Positions 46,530 to 59,955 of a DNA stretch of 64,000 nt are shown here, in pieces (position 1 is the stretch's first letter; each line of letters begins with the position of its first letter). Position numbers and translations under genes: made by a program. The DNA lies in NCBI RefSeq assembly GCF_032854445.1, contig NC_088307.1, forward strand, positions 14,708,017-14,772,016, read 5' to 3'. The DNA is from Liolophura sinensis. Lineage: Eukaryota; Mollusca; Polyplacophora; Chitonida; Chitonidae. Under the pieces are notes generated by a model. That model did no database searches and had not been told where the DNA came from. It saw nothing but the letters and a program-made list of their open reading frames with translations.

Positions 46530-47964
46530 AGGTGACGTTTCTGTTGTAGACACTACCACTCATGGAATCCTCTCAGAAGAGTATCACTAAGAAACTCGGA
46601 CGTTTTACTGCCCTTCCAATGGCGCTGCATCTAAAGACGTGGATGGATTGCAGCTTAGGTTGTGTTTAGTGAGCCAGCACTTGCAGATCTGACGCCCATG
46701 AATCTTTCTCGTGTGCCTAAGCAGATATTTGATAGATTTTTACAATGTGAAGAACTGCCGTATATACTTTGGAGGTGCAATACTCTATAGGGCGTTCAAC
46801 GATGTGTACCAGGCACCTTTGTGTTAGTCACTCAAAGAGACAAAAAGAGGCCTTCTGTCACGTGATACCTCTAGATACTCTACCAGTGGTAATGGAACAT
46901 CTCTCTAGTCACGTGATCTAATGGTGCATTCATGTGGAAGGGAATGGCTTTTTGAGGTGTTGTCTTTGTGTCTGTTCGGTCTGTGCGAGAATATTTCACA
47001 ACTCAGTGCTCCACTTATTATTTTTCTCTTTTTTGTTCTCGCAGAAAACGGCTTCATTATATTTGTAAATGGATTTATTTTTGTTTCAATATAACACTTA
47101 AATACCAAATGTGCAGGGACACGAATTTCATTTTGATTTGGAAACGTTCGACTGGTCTGCAACAACGGTGCTTCTGGTGTCTCATGATATTACAAACACT
47201 GGATATGTTCATCTGTGTCGAAGTGGTTGAAATTGAAGTGGTTTGTTTTAATCCGAAATATGCTCTTCGCACCATGTTCCGTTCGTTTGTGTGTGCACGT
47301 GACATGTTAGCTGTTTTTACTGTTCCAGAGCGTTCTTTCATTTACCATCTCGTTCTCCAGAAAACAGTCCTCCTTTTTCATACACTTGGACGGTAGTTCA
47401 CACATTGTCGATGTAGCTCATTAGCGGGCATCCCGGGAAACACCAGCTCTATCTTCAGTCGAAATCGATTTGTATGACCCTCGGGCTCCTTAGATGTATG
47501 GCGCCAAACACCTCTTTATATACATGTAGCTTGTGGTTTCGTCCGTGTGAAGATTTCTGTACCGTCTATGTATTCCATGGCAACCGTGATGTATATAGAG
47601 TGCAAGTGTTACCTACCGACCAGCATTCGTCGAGTATGTGGATCACAGGTGAGCTCTGGCTCGGTGATCCACCCACTATGTTTGTACGTTGTGCTACAGT
47701 TTCCTGTGGAGAGGAATATATGTAGTTTGTAATTGTGCATTGCAAGGTTTTGTCAAGAATATATACCGTGTGTTATTGTGATGAACCTTTCAGCGCATAA
47801 ACATTTTGTTATTGCAATACATTTGCACAAGGATTTGCACGCTGTTTCTTTTCAAAGAAAAATCACAAATTTTTGTAGCGTGTCGCTGTAAAAAGGCGTC
47901 AAGAATTTACGCGTTCAAGGCACTGTACTGACCAGTTTTCAGTGTTTTTTGTGACTGTCATTTA

Positions 47965-48346
47965 CCGACCAATATCTGTGTGTTTTGTCAGTTTATTGAA
48001 CCAAACACTTTGGTTTAAGCTTTAGTGTTACAAATCAACCAGCATTTGTGTGTGGTGTCGAGTTAACATACCAAACAACATTTGTGTGTTTTGTGGATTT
48101 GGCATACCAAATAGCATTTGTGTGTTGTGTCGATTTAACATACCAAACAGCATTTGTGTGTTGTGTGCCGATTTAGCATACCAAATAGCATTTATGTATT
48201 TTGTCGATTTAACATACCAAACATCATTTGTGTGCTTTGTCGATTTAACATACCAAACATCATTTGTGTGTTTTGTCGATTTAACATACAAAACAGCATT
48301 TGTGTGTTGTCTCGATTTAATATGCAAAGCAACATTTCTTTATCCT
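47965..48346. repeat. 36-bp tandem repeat, main block
   Basis: Unit gtcgatttaacataccaaac plus atcatttgtgtgcttt, about nine to ten copies, more diverged at the left. A length divisible by three keeps several frames open on both strands (plus: VDLTYQTSFVCF; minus: MLFGMLNRHNTQ). Confidence 0.92.
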
Positions 48347-48479
48347 AACAGCCAGTATTTCTATACCGTGTAATCGTAACATTCCTGACAACAATTACAG
48401 CCAGTTACATATTCACATGTACTTGCTCTCAATGTCTCTGTTCACATACAGACAATGTACAAATTGCTAGACAATTTGT

Positions 48480-48640
48480 GTACTGTGTCGTTGTCTCATT
48501 TAGATGGCAAACTGTGTAATGTGTCGCTGTCTCATTTAGAGGTCAAACTGTGTACAATGTCGCTGTCTCATTTAGAGGTCAAATTGTGCACTGTATAGCA
48601 GTTTGATTTATTGGAGAATATGTGTAATGTGGCATTGTAG
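48480..48640. repeat. 36-bp tandem repeat, second diverged block
   Basis: tcgctgtctcatttagaggt plus caaactgtgtacaatg recurs at a 36-bp step about four times. It has the same period as the block before it but a different consensus. Confidence 0.8.
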
Positions 48641-48721
48641 TGCATTGACCAAGCCATGCATTTCAACACCAGTATCACTGACTGTCCCTATCTGATTTTG
48701 TGTATTTGTTCACAACAGCGT

Positions 48722-48850
48722 AACATACAGATTCTGTGTACACCGTCATTCCAATTTATAGGACAGGTTCTGTGTACCTTGTCACTTCTACATGCCAAAC
48801 AGATTCTATATACCTTATCTCTTCTGCATGCCAAAATGATTCTATGGGTA
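48722..48850. repeat. 36-bp tandem repeat, third diverged block
   Basis: acagattctatataccttat plus ctcttctgcatgccaa-like units step by about 36 bp for three to four copies. The common period links the three blocks into one old array of about 0.9 kb. Confidence 0.7.
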
Positions 48851-51428
48851 GTACAAAGGCACTGATGGCAACAATACAGCATACTAGACTGTATTTCTCT
48901 GTTGTTGCATCAGAGTTATCGGAATGTCTGGGCTATGCTTTTATAGCCCGTCGAGACAAATATTGTTAGTGTAGCAGTTTACATACGACCTCGTTTTAAC
49001 TGACATTCACCGTAACCAATGCACCATGTCAATCAAATAGTTGTTATGGCCAATGAGAAAAAAACTCACAACCATCTCCCATCTGCGCGTCAAACTAATT
49101 TGTCAGTAAGACAGCTGTGGCACGAAAGGCGTCAAAGGGGCGTGGTCATTTTGATTGCAGATAAATTTTCTAGGTGCCGCCGTTGGCTTACAAGCACTTT
49201 CGGTAGAATGAGGCCGTGTCCTCCACAATTTAATTTTCGTAACGTCGAGTTCACCCTCGCATCAAAATCTTGTGATATTTGCTTGCGGGATAAAGCATTC
49301 CCTTGTTCACTTGTTCTGTTTTCTGAGGTAGGCTTTAGTGATCTTGTAAACAATTTCTAAGAAAAATGAATTGTGAGATTTACTTTGAGAAAATGTTTCA
49401 TTGCTTAATGTTATCATTAAGTTAACTACACTATCTTACAGGAGCATTTGTGACCCATGGGCCTCGGGGGTCACATCAAGGTATCTCAAAGCTTATCTGG
49501 TTAGGACGGCCATCGTGAGTGAAATTTTCCGTACTTAGCAGGAACATTAAAGCCCTCAAACACATACAGGTAGATGTATTTTTGGAATGCGCCCAGCTTC
49601 GTGCACCCATGATTTAGCCGAATTGTACTGGGTGTGAAATGGTTGAAAATGAGACTTTAACCATACCGCAGTTTTTAGCTGTATGTGATTTCACAGTGTC
49701 ACATGGGACAGGTTTTAAGGTCGTTTTTTGGGATAGATTTATACTGCTGACAGGGCGCTTCCTCTTCGCATTAGGAAACAATTACTATTCACATCGAAAT
49801 ACGACTTTTAACTGGTGCTAAATGAGTGTGTATAGCCTTTCATGGTTAGGTGGTAACACCAGGACTATATACTGTTTCAAGTTACAGTTTGCAGGGAAAT
49901 GTTTTTGCTTGTGTAACAGTTGGATATTGGTGACCCATTAGATTAGAGTTATATGACAGGATCAAGCAACATAAGAGTTCTTGTAAATATGAAACACCTC
50001 ACTTCTTTTTTATTCTGATTTAAACTGATACCCGGATAAGTTTAAAAGTGATATTTGTTTTTATAAAATGTCAGCATTATCTAGGAAAATAACGACAGAA
50101 CTAAGAGACGAGATCGGTAGCGTAAAAGTATTTTTCAACAACATTTCAAAGGAAAGAAAATTACTCCATGCATCATGTGTAATGTATGGCTGCAGCAGGC
50201 TTTGGCTACTTCCTGACGCCATTCGTTTGTCCAGTGTCAATGACATTTTGCTCCCCATAACCACTAAGTAGCGATCGGTGTTATGTCACGGAAAAAAGAC
50301 GTCTTTACTTCTTTATTTCGTGCTTCATCGATTTTCGGAATAAATTTACATTTTCAAACGAACAAGTTGTAAAAGCCTTGAACTGAAGATATTATTTATT
50401 CTGTTAAAACTATCTAAAAGCTGTCATAGATAATGAAGTATGAGTGGCCATTTTCTAATAATTGTGAAGCAACGCAATTCATATTATATCTTATATATCT
50501 ATATATCAACATTGCTATTCTAACCAAACTTCTGCAGGATCGCCGTGGCAGATGCCGATCGTATCGAATTTACTTGGTACGCTAAGCCAAGCGAAGAAAT
50601 GCTAGGCTAATCGTCCAGGAGCAACATCAGACATTGCTTTCAATGGATAGTAATTGTTTACTTTTCAAGCCTCTTGCTTCTCTCTCGTATCGATGACTCC
50701 GAACCCAGGTGTGATGCTATTTTGAAGAGTTCAAGTTAGATTGCAAAACAAATTGCTAGTGTTTTCAAAGCTTTTGAAAGGTTTCCAGAAAATGAAACCG
50801 GTGCAGCTGCAATGTAGAATAACAGGTCACATCTTCAGCGCGTTTTGTATTACACTACGGCTATATGAAACGCCCTCTCCGGCAACCGTCATTATACAAG
50901 CGTAAAAAACCGCCCTTTGCTTTGGCATTTCAATGGATGATATTGCTTTAGGCACCATTAAGCAACTGTACTTGGTGTTTCAAATGACGAATCAAGAATA
51001 ATTTTACTGGGATGAGCTATTTACGACAGTTACCCTCATCAGAAATAAATGAACATGTCCAGAAACTATTCTCAGTACAGTGTTAATCACTAATCCGATG
51101 GATAATCCAGAATTGGTCTTAGGTCATGGCTATAAAATGTGTTGGAAAAGTAGATAGGTTGACCGAAGTGATGTGGTACAGGGATTAATTCTTCCAAGAA
51201 AAGTTGCCCGCGAATACATGTAAGCAACTACCAGTCCCACAACTTGTTTTCCCAGTTTTTAATTTGAATATATATTTACACCGTATTATTCATGCGACTT
51301 GTTAAAGAGCGACCGTGTTCGGGATACAATGTCTTAAACTTCCTCCATCATGTTTAAGAAAATCTCTTCTGGTGACACACAAATTATTTCTGTGGAAAAT
51401 CCCTGCATTTACAGAATGACCTATTCCT
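48851..51428. other. Gene-poor stretch, nothing supported
   Basis: No exon, SINE or array recognised. Open frames such as 49019-49360 and 50068-50271 show no motif and no splice context. Confidence 0.55.
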
Positions 51429-51566
51429 GGCATGATCCATTTGAATAAAAGTAGGCAAGAATCCATTTGAATAAAAGTAGGCAAGAATCCATTTGAATAA
51501 AAGTAGGCAAGAATCCATTTGAATAAAAGTAGGCAAGAATCCATTTGAATAAAAGTAGGCAAGAAT
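51429..51566. repeat. 26-bp minisatellite, about 5 copies
   Basis: Unit gaatccatttgaataaaagt plus aggcaa, almost identical in all copies. The minus-strand frames spelling FIQMDSCLLLFKW and LAYFYSNG are products of the repeat. Confidence 0.95.
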
Positions 51567-51718
51567 TCAATTTACTATTGTCAGGATGATTGAGTAAAAA
51601 GTGATACTGTGTAATGACGTATGATATAATGTGCCGTTTTGTCACGGTCTCAAAGTATTAACTAACGGAGCCAAATAAATCACCCTATCTAGTGATACAG
51701 CAGAAACTATTTTTAACT

Positions 51719-51721
<3 letters not shown>

Positions 51722-51796
<75 letters not shown>
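51722..51796. repeat. (AT)n microsatellite, about 37 repeats
   Basis: Uninterrupted AT dinucleotides over about 75 bp. Confidence 0.95.
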
Positions 51797-51799
<3 letters not shown>

Positions 51800-54700
51800 T
51801 TTTACGCTCGTTCAGGAGGCAGTATGGTTTGGTTAATATTTTTTGTTTTGTTTTATAGTCTATGGATGATCTGGTTTATGTAAAGTTGTTGATGTTTCTG
51901 TCGTTATTACTGTTGTTATAGTTATTTCACTGAGCAAATCCGCCTCGCGTGTCACATTAAATAATATACAATTGTTTCAGATGTACTTAGTCTCCAAATG
52001 TTACTGTTACATAGAGAATATTATTTACTTGCCTCGTGTCGTTTTTATTTGAGATTTTCTTTGGGCATGGACACTCTAAACGCTTGTATATTCTTAACGT
52101 TTGCTACATTTAAAATGAATAAAAAAACTACGTCTCGTTAATAAATGTTTGTTTTACTCAAATAACTTAAGTTTAGAACAATTATCTTACTGTCTTTGAA
52201 GTTTAAATATCTTCTTACGAGGTAATGGTTTAATCACCAACGATGGATGGATGGAGTTTGTAGAGCTTTTAAGCGTTACAAATGACGATTGTATTCCACT
52301 GATGCGTGTTTGTATTGAAAGACCGCCAAGACCGATGATTGGTTTTGAGCTGTAAATGGAGCAGCCAGCTAAATTTATTGTATTGTACATAAGTATAAAT
52401 GGATAATTGCGTCTGGTCGTAGTAAATGGCACTTCGGCGATCTCTCATCACATCTTGTTCTATACGGACTGACTTGCTCATGAAAATCTAATGGTTGTAT
52501 GTCATGTGTTACCATAGTCATGCACCCTGTCTTATTGTTAATATCGTACATGTTAGTATGCGTATGGCTCATTTTCGTAATGAATGCTACGCCATAATTG
52601 GAATGTTTATTGTTTACTTTGTCAGCTAAGTGATAAAACCCATAATACATGTATATGGTGGAGATGAAGGTTTGTGTATGCATTTTTTATTGTATTCTAT
52701 TTTTGTCTGTAAATATTCCTCGAATGTCAAAGGGTCCCCCTGACCGCTGTCTCTATGGTAACGCGGTCGCCATCTTGCTCGATTCTGGGTCGTCTTCTTT
52801 GTACATATATATTTGTGGGTATTTGTTGTAGGATGGTGGAATATCTATTTTTAAATGTTTACATTTCTTATAAATGATCTCAATGGAATCTCGAGTTTCA
52901 AATATATATATAGTAATGAATGATCGGGAACTGGCCGTTGTGTTTCTTATTTGTTTGTTTTTTGTTTCTTTCTGACTAGGTGTAACCCAATTTACATGCA
53001 GTAGACAAATGAGCGCAAAAGGCAACATAAGCATGAGTGGCACATGAACTTGAGTTTGCCTTGAATGGCTTTCACGTTGTTTGGAGAACATCAGCTACGT
53101 GTAGTAAACTCCGTTTGAGTCATAGCCTAGGCTGAGGATACTAAAATACTTGTGAGATAAGCCAAGTACTCATTCGTGAAGATGCATTCACAAAAACACC
53201 AACTCATACATGCACGACTGTGCAAATAACTCTGAGACCATTTGGGGAGCAGTATGAAGGTCAGGACGTTGGTGCTGTACGAATCATTGCAAAACGTAAT
53301 TTCCATAAGTGGGTTAATATTATGAAAGACACATGAAGAGCATCAGTAAACTTTAATGCCGATTTAACGTCCAGTAGCCTGTTGTCTAAGGTGGATTGAC
53401 GTGTTCACGTGTGAATGTCGATTGATGACTTGGTGAAGAAAGACACACAGAATAATCCGTCTATTACAGTTGATAGGAGATCCATTGCTAAAGCCGTTAT
53501 GTCAGTCTCATGTATAATCCCTTTAAACTATACGTATACGTAGTTCGGCCTAACAGGCCTTTGTCCATCTCAAACAACAGACGGTTAGTGTTGCTTTCGT
53601 TTTCACATTAATTGCACAAAATGGCGACGCCTATTTTATTACCGAAATGTCCATAACATTAACAGGGACAATCTCAGACTGGCTCTTTGTCAAACTTTTT
53701 TTACAGGGCTTTACTCAGGCGCATGCGCTGGAAGACAGAAGAAACACAGGAGTAATCTTCTAAAGGGCGGGTCAGTGAAGATTTCATTAATGACCATGCT
53801 GTTGAGATTTAGCGTGATTCTAGCGCCGTATGTCTATGTAGTTTAGCTTGGACACGAAGTCGATACGTCTAGTTGTTATTCCACCAAGAGCAGACTTCAG
53901 CCTCGTGGAGAGCTTTTACTGTCAACAACAGTCACTTGGTGCGGTGGACTCGTTTTGGACACCGTGTTATCCACTGCTTCTGCGGAAACAAGGCTCGCTC
54001 TAGGGAAGATTTTAACGGCAGCCTGGGGATGAAAAAATGAGCTGCCTTGTCAATAAATGATATGACAATGGCCATAACTCACTCAGATTACCATATCCGT
54101 CTATTGAAATCTGCAACATACACGCACATCGAAGATACTTGGTTGTGCAGAGATGTCGTTCAACATGTATTTTGAACACTTTATTGTCGATATTTTCTTC
54201 GAACAATACAAGATCCAGCGTTTGCTTAGAATATACGCCTGTGGTCTAAGCTATTGTTTGTGGTGGGAAGGTTTAGGACTGTGAAATTACTGTGTCGCAA
54301 ATTCATGCATTGTAAATTTACAGCAGGCAGAAACTTCATCTGAGGACGAATGCTTAATAGCGTTACTATCTAGCAAAAAGTGCAATGCTCTCTTGTTTCC
54401 TGGACATTAGTAAAATTTTATGGGTTTGAATACAAGAGGACATGAACACAAGCCAGAGATAACGGTTTCACTGCGAACCAGTTGCAGGTAGACGTCAAAA
54501 ATAAAAATACACGCTTTATTGATTCTCCTTGGCTAATGGTAACCTGTCAATTGCATCCGAACAGAACAGTGGACATGCGCCCAATTGACTTCAGTTGTCA
54601 ATTAAATGTTGGCAATGAATGACAAAATAATCAGACAGAAAAGATAAAGTCCCTACAATAAATCAATACGCTTGCCATTGAATCAACTTTTTAAACCGAC

Positions 54701-54894
54701 CATTCTGTGTAATTCTGGCGGTATTGAAATTCTACAATTAACTGGGTCATATCAGATTAGATAATTACATCGACAAAATGTAACGAATGGTTGGATTGAT
54801 GAGTGCACCAAAACAAGTATACTGCTCAATAAATATATGAAATGTAATAGAGGCAGCTTTTCAGTGCATAAACATTCCGTTCAGTGGGAAGATT
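51797..54894. other. Non-coding stretch, nothing supported
   Basis: Only short open frames without motifs on either strand. Confidence 0.5.
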
Positions 54895-55135
54895 CTTTTA
54901 GCTCAGATCGAAGGAGGCTGGATTTTGGATTTGAGATTCGAGATGAAATCCTGGGTTACACGCAGGGTCAGGCATTACATTAGTGCTGTAACCAAACAGG
55001 AGTGTAACATGTGAGTCCGGGATTTGTTTCATTTCTACTACGGTGGTTAGTTTGAATGGAGGGGAGCAGAATGCCTGGAGAAAACTCCCACTCTTTGATA
55101 AGTAGCTTTGGTGCAAACCTTTAGTGATGTCCAGA
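54895..55135 (+). mobile_element. Possible third SINE type (family C)
   Basis: gaaatcctgggttacacgca and gggtcaggcattacatta align with gaaacctgggataaaacacg and ggtcgggtcatacattc at 59857-59887, and both are followed by a ttggtgcaa word at a similar distance. Family relation is inferred from these two copies only. Confidence 0.4.
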
Positions 55136-55469
55136 TCGTGCTGTACTGATTACCGCCCTGATAGAAATCAAGCCTGGTGACCTGTAAATGCCCAAGAACA
55201 GTAGACAGTGGGTGATTCCCTATATAAAAGCCAGGGACTGAAACACTACCTTCACCACATCGTGTAGTTTTTTGGTGATTGAACTATAACCATCTTAACC
55301 ACTCGACCACAACTCGCTCTGTAAAAAAATCTCTCATTCTCCAGGTAAAACAAAAAAAAGATTAGGCTCATGTCTTCAAAACATGGAAGCAGGCGGCTTG
55401 CGTTAGCGCTCGGAAAATTGTGTCAGCATGATTTGTCAAAAATATAAAACATCAGCTTAGATGAAACTG

Positions 55470-55528
55470 TCGTATGAGTGAAATATTCTTGAGTACGGCA
55501 TAAAAACCAATCAAGTAAATAAATGAAT
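55470..55528 (+). mobile_element. SINE family A 3' end fragment
   Basis: cgtatgagtgaaatattctt and gagtacggcataaaaaccaa followed by AAGTAAATAAATG. Only the last 60 bp of the element are present. Confidence 0.8.
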
Positions 55529-55837
55529 ATATGACATCTGACGATACTCCTATATAAAGCGTTTCGTGTTTTTTATAACCGCACATTAGTTTAGCCAATA
55601 TTTAGTGGTTCAGTCTTGTTAATAGACGTTTATATGTCTATATTTGGCAGCGATGAGTAATGTCACTATCAGAGCACAGATGGTGGATCCTCAGAAGCAC
55701 ACTGGTGTTACATGTCATAAACACGTATGAGTCTACTGCTATGGAAAATTACGACACCGACATTAACAAATACCCTCCACCGACAATCATCTATGAAACA
55801 AAAATATCTACGAGGTTAATAAGTACGTTGAAATCGA

Positions 55838-57240
55838 TCAATTTTCTGTCAGCCATATAAAGTATTTCCATCGAAGCCGCTGATTTGGGAAATCAAATCT
55901 CAGTCCCATACAAATGGCCAATAAATCACGAGGAGGCGTAGGACGGGAGCTTGTTATCTTGATATATCGTAGGCATTCATGGAAAGAGTTTAGCACCTTC
56001 AAACTGCCTACAAGGACTGGACGGTGAATGGTTTCCCATAGAGAGAATCTACGGCAATTTTCATGGTGCTTTTTCATCCCACGTCCCTTTATTTGCTGAC
56101 AGACATTAAGATCGTGATTTACCAAGGTGTGAAGCAAAAGGTGAGCGATAATCCCACGATATGTCCACATCAGTAAGAATTTTCACCATTTTTCAATAAA
56201 AGGTTTCACATAGTTACATTTTAACCACACATAATAAAAGAATTGTTTTACGGTTAGTTTACTGAATACGTTTTGTGTACATTATTACATGCGTACAGGA
56301 AGTATTGATTTCGGTACAAGCAATACAATCACTCCCAGCTTCAGAAATCCAAAGAAATCGCTGTGTCAAAGCTCGACATAGAATTTGTACAACCGTGATT
56401 TGTGTTGAGAATGGACGAAACGGACCTAAACCTTCGCCTTGGTAATATTCATTTCCGTGTAACGAACAGTTTAGAAAAACAGTCAGGGATTCGTCGATAC
56501 TTAACAGGACAAAATGGCCCTTAATCTTGTTGAAAGCTGAGAACAGAGCGTTAAACTGGAACGTGATCTGCAACATGCGATCGTAAACCTACACCAAATT
56601 TCAATTCTATACGTCACCTAGAAAAAAAAATGCGGAAATATCCCTAGATCCAAAGCAGGATAAAATGGTCATAATTAGGGTTTAATTAAAAGGTTTAATT
56701 TGACCTGCCACCTATCACGATGAACTCACATGCCAAGTTTTTAGTATGTGTCCAAAACAGAACACCCATGGTCAAACCGTTGTCAAATTGGAATAACACG
56801 ACTGAAAACACTCAAATCATATATGTAAATAGTCATGATGGGACATCTCATCTGAAGTCTGAAAAATAGACCACTCGGAAATAGCAGTAGCAGTTTGCGA
56901 CAAACCGGGGTAAAAACATATACATGGATGTATTTCTGTTTCTCAATCCAAGTCAGTTAAGGACTTGTTCAGTGGGACAATTCTAGCCATTGATGGATGA
57001 GGTATCACACTTGGGTTTATGTACCAAAACATCATCTCTGGTTTCATGCCCAGGGAATATAAATGTACCTCGAAGGGCTCACTGGAATCCGGTAGGTCTT
57101 GTCCCGCTTTATCCATCAGTTGACCTTTGCAAACAGATAATTGACCAATCATAAGCAGTATTGTTGCAAATAGGTCAACCTGCTGATCCACACATTGCTT
57201 ACAAATGTTCAATCTTTCTGTGACATCATGGCATCATAAT
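55838..57240 (-). other. Cluster of unrecognised minus-strand open frames
   Basis: Three minus-strand frames follow one another: 57212-56943 (ending PLNKSLTDLD and a stop, with no ATG at its left limit), 56576-56259 and 56170-55838 (about 89-110 codons each). Their composition looks more protein-like than neighbouring chance frames, for example NICKQCVDQQVDLFATILLM and CLRYIKITSS. I recognise no family and see no clear splice sites joining them. They may be a decayed gene, a mobile element remnant or chance. Confidence 0.2.
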
Positions 57241-59167
57241 TGCTTTCATCAGGAATTAAATGAAAAGTAACGTTATGAAGAGAAAGGGTGGTATTAGATC
57301 CCTCCACAGACATCATGGCCAGCAGTGATATTGACAAAGTAGTCGTAAGAACTGGCTAAAACTCAAATCAATGTCAAGAGAGTTTATTTTAAGATGTAAA
57401 CACTTGTGTTGTAAATATTTAACCAAATTTATACATGTGATATTTATGCCGTCTTTCCGAAACCGAGACAAAACCAATAATGAAAAACACAATGAATACA
57501 TTAAATGAATGCGAATAAATAACGCATACGCAGCGTCACCCCCTCAGCATTTTGCGACTCCAAAGGGTTCGGTTTTCTCATGTTGAGTGAGTGCTTGGGG
57601 TTTAAGGTACTCATGTTGAAGAGTTACGTGAAGTTGACATACTGAGATTATCTAAAATGCTTTGTTTTTAATTTGTAAAACTTCTTCTGTGATCGACGTG
57701 ACCATTTAACATTTTAAGTTTAATTCTTCTTGTTCTGTATGAAAACAATATCACTGACATTCTCTGAAATGGATTATTTATTTTCATTTACACAGCTGTG
57801 ATAAATTACTCATTTTTTTATTACGGCATAATGTTATTTTGAGTGGTGTTTTCGGTCACACTGGATGTAATTTAAATGCCACAACAGGTGCTTCAGCTCA
57901 GATGCTTCTTGTTGCAGACTTAACAAAAGTTTGTTTTTCTTAACAAAAGCAACCAACCGCGAAGACAAGAGGAGCATGTGGTCAAAGGTGATGCATACCA
58001 TTCTCCTTAGCCTATTAAACAAGGCATGGCCTGACTTCACACATCACAGAAGTTGAATAAACGTTAAATAGCGTGTTTCTCTTCAGTGCTTCTTCTGTTT
58101 GCTGAGCTTGGACAATTTTTCAACAGACATCACCCTCAGTACAAGAAGGAATGCTCAAGATGATGCGTAAACATGTTCTTGGCAAAGTTTCTTGCTTTCG
58201 ATGTAATTTTTGGATATAGAAATGTTTGCATGAAACATGCAATAATCTTCAATTATTCCTTTTTACACATTCTTTAAGTAATTGGCAAAGTTCTATTCAA
58301 AACACTAACATTTTTATGATATCATTTCATTAAATAAACATGCATTTAATTAAACGTATCAAGTAATTAAGAAATGCATGGATTATTTTTCGTGGATACA
58401 TTATGTTGGGGTCTCCGTAGATAACCACATATAGAGATAACAAACAAGAGCAAGGTACATGCCCATTGGTTTGTCAATACATTACAGTATAAACCCTCAA
58501 CGATTTCCGCCTTAGCGGCAGAAGAAGCTATTTCCAGTGAATATGGTACTTGATGGTGCTAAGTGGGCACCCTTCATACTACCATCTGCCGGCTCGAGGA
58601 GAGAAGTGGGGCTCTAATAAAGGTCACTAGCTGTCGTAGTAGAGCGGAAATTCCCGTCGTGTAAACAGATTTATGCTCTGTGGTTGTAGGAGCTGATGGC
58701 TGAAGGGCTCTTACATCGATTGGTTTATAGACAGTCAAATAGACAATCAGCCTCTCTTATACAGGTCTTGACACTGAAGGCAATCCAGATAATAACTCAG
58801 TACTGGACTAGTTTACTTAGTAAGTTATTTGCTGGAGTCAAATCAGTTCTTGGTTCATTGGCATGAGGATGCTTTACACTGGTCACCATACAGTTCTATG
58901 TCGTTGTGATATATTGCCCCAGTGTCTCGTTGGGATCTCAACCTTATTGTTGCTAATACTGTTATTTTGCATTAAGTTGTTGTCCCTATTTTTAAACTTG
59001 ACACAGTAAAGGTTAATTGGATCTGGCATGGACGGTAACATCACCGCATTTATTTTACCTAATTCTTCCTAAATTATGGAATTTACATTAATTGACGTGA
59101 ATTGGCAAGATTTTCATGATTTATTTGTGGTACAGTGCATACGAATATCGAATTTACAATTGAGTTT
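57241..59167. other. Non-coding stretch with one SINE family B end fragment
   Basis: tgagtgagtgcttggggttt at about 57585-57604 is the terminal piece of SINE family B. Nothing else recognised. Confidence 0.5.
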
Positions 59168-59302
59168 TGCCAGCAACCTGGAGATGGTCTAGGGTTTCTC
59201 ACGTGCTATGCCCGGTTTCGTCCCACCATAATGCTAGCCGCCGTCGTATAAATGAAATATTTTCTAGAACGGCGTAAAACACAAATCAAGTAAATATATA
59301 AA
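59168..59302 (+). mobile_element. SINE family A, 5'-truncated
   Basis: gccagcaacctggagatggt, cccaccataatgctagccgc and cggcgtaaaacacaaatcaa in order, with a short AAGTAAATATA tail. Confidence 0.85.
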
Positions 59303-59810
59303 TACTATTATAGCTGCCCTAGTTTTATTTTCCGTGCTGTGATCTTTTATATCATATTAGTTTCATGTATTTATTCCTTTTTGTAATTTTTGGTTTTATT
59401 ACGTTTGAATTTTGCTTAACTAATTTCCTATCCTAGATAGTGGCGCTGCTTGAAAGAGTATTCCGAGCAAAATGCCGAGAGTTGTGCTTTAGGTACTGTA
59501 CATGGCAAACCATGTGTCGCAATCTCAAACTCAACACGGAAATTAAGTTCCATCTCCTACCTCATTTGTCAGAGGCTAGTCTCATCTGACCTTTAATCGC
59601 CGGTTACATGATCATATAGATACATCAGGATACCTATTCAATGCTTGAAACCACTGTAAGAGTCAACTTCGACATTCGTATGCTCTGTACCAATGGTAAA
59701 CTATGATGATAGTGAGTCGACAACTGAAAGAGACATTCCAAAACAACCTAAAACACTTGTTGCCAACGTAACAGATGAAAAAATACACTTAACTCCGTAA
59801 TACAGAAGAC

Positions 59811-59955
59811 CGCTTCGTGGACTTATGGATAGAGCGTCTGGCTCGAAGTCGGGAAACCTGGGATAAAACACGGGTCGGGTCATACATTCATTCCCTACAA
59901 TGTATGAACTACTCATCTACTCAGTCGGCAACTATTTGGTGCAATTTCGAACTTT
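59811..59955 (+). mobile_element. Possible SINE family C copy with tRNA-like head
   Basis: ggacttatggatagagcgtc has the form of an A box, and gggataaaacacgggtcggg sits where a B box would be. It matches the patch at 54895-55135. No tail identified. Confidence 0.4.

Noticed and set aside
46353-46590. RERERE and SLSLSL open frames
   Set aside because: Pure translation of the (GA)n microsatellite.
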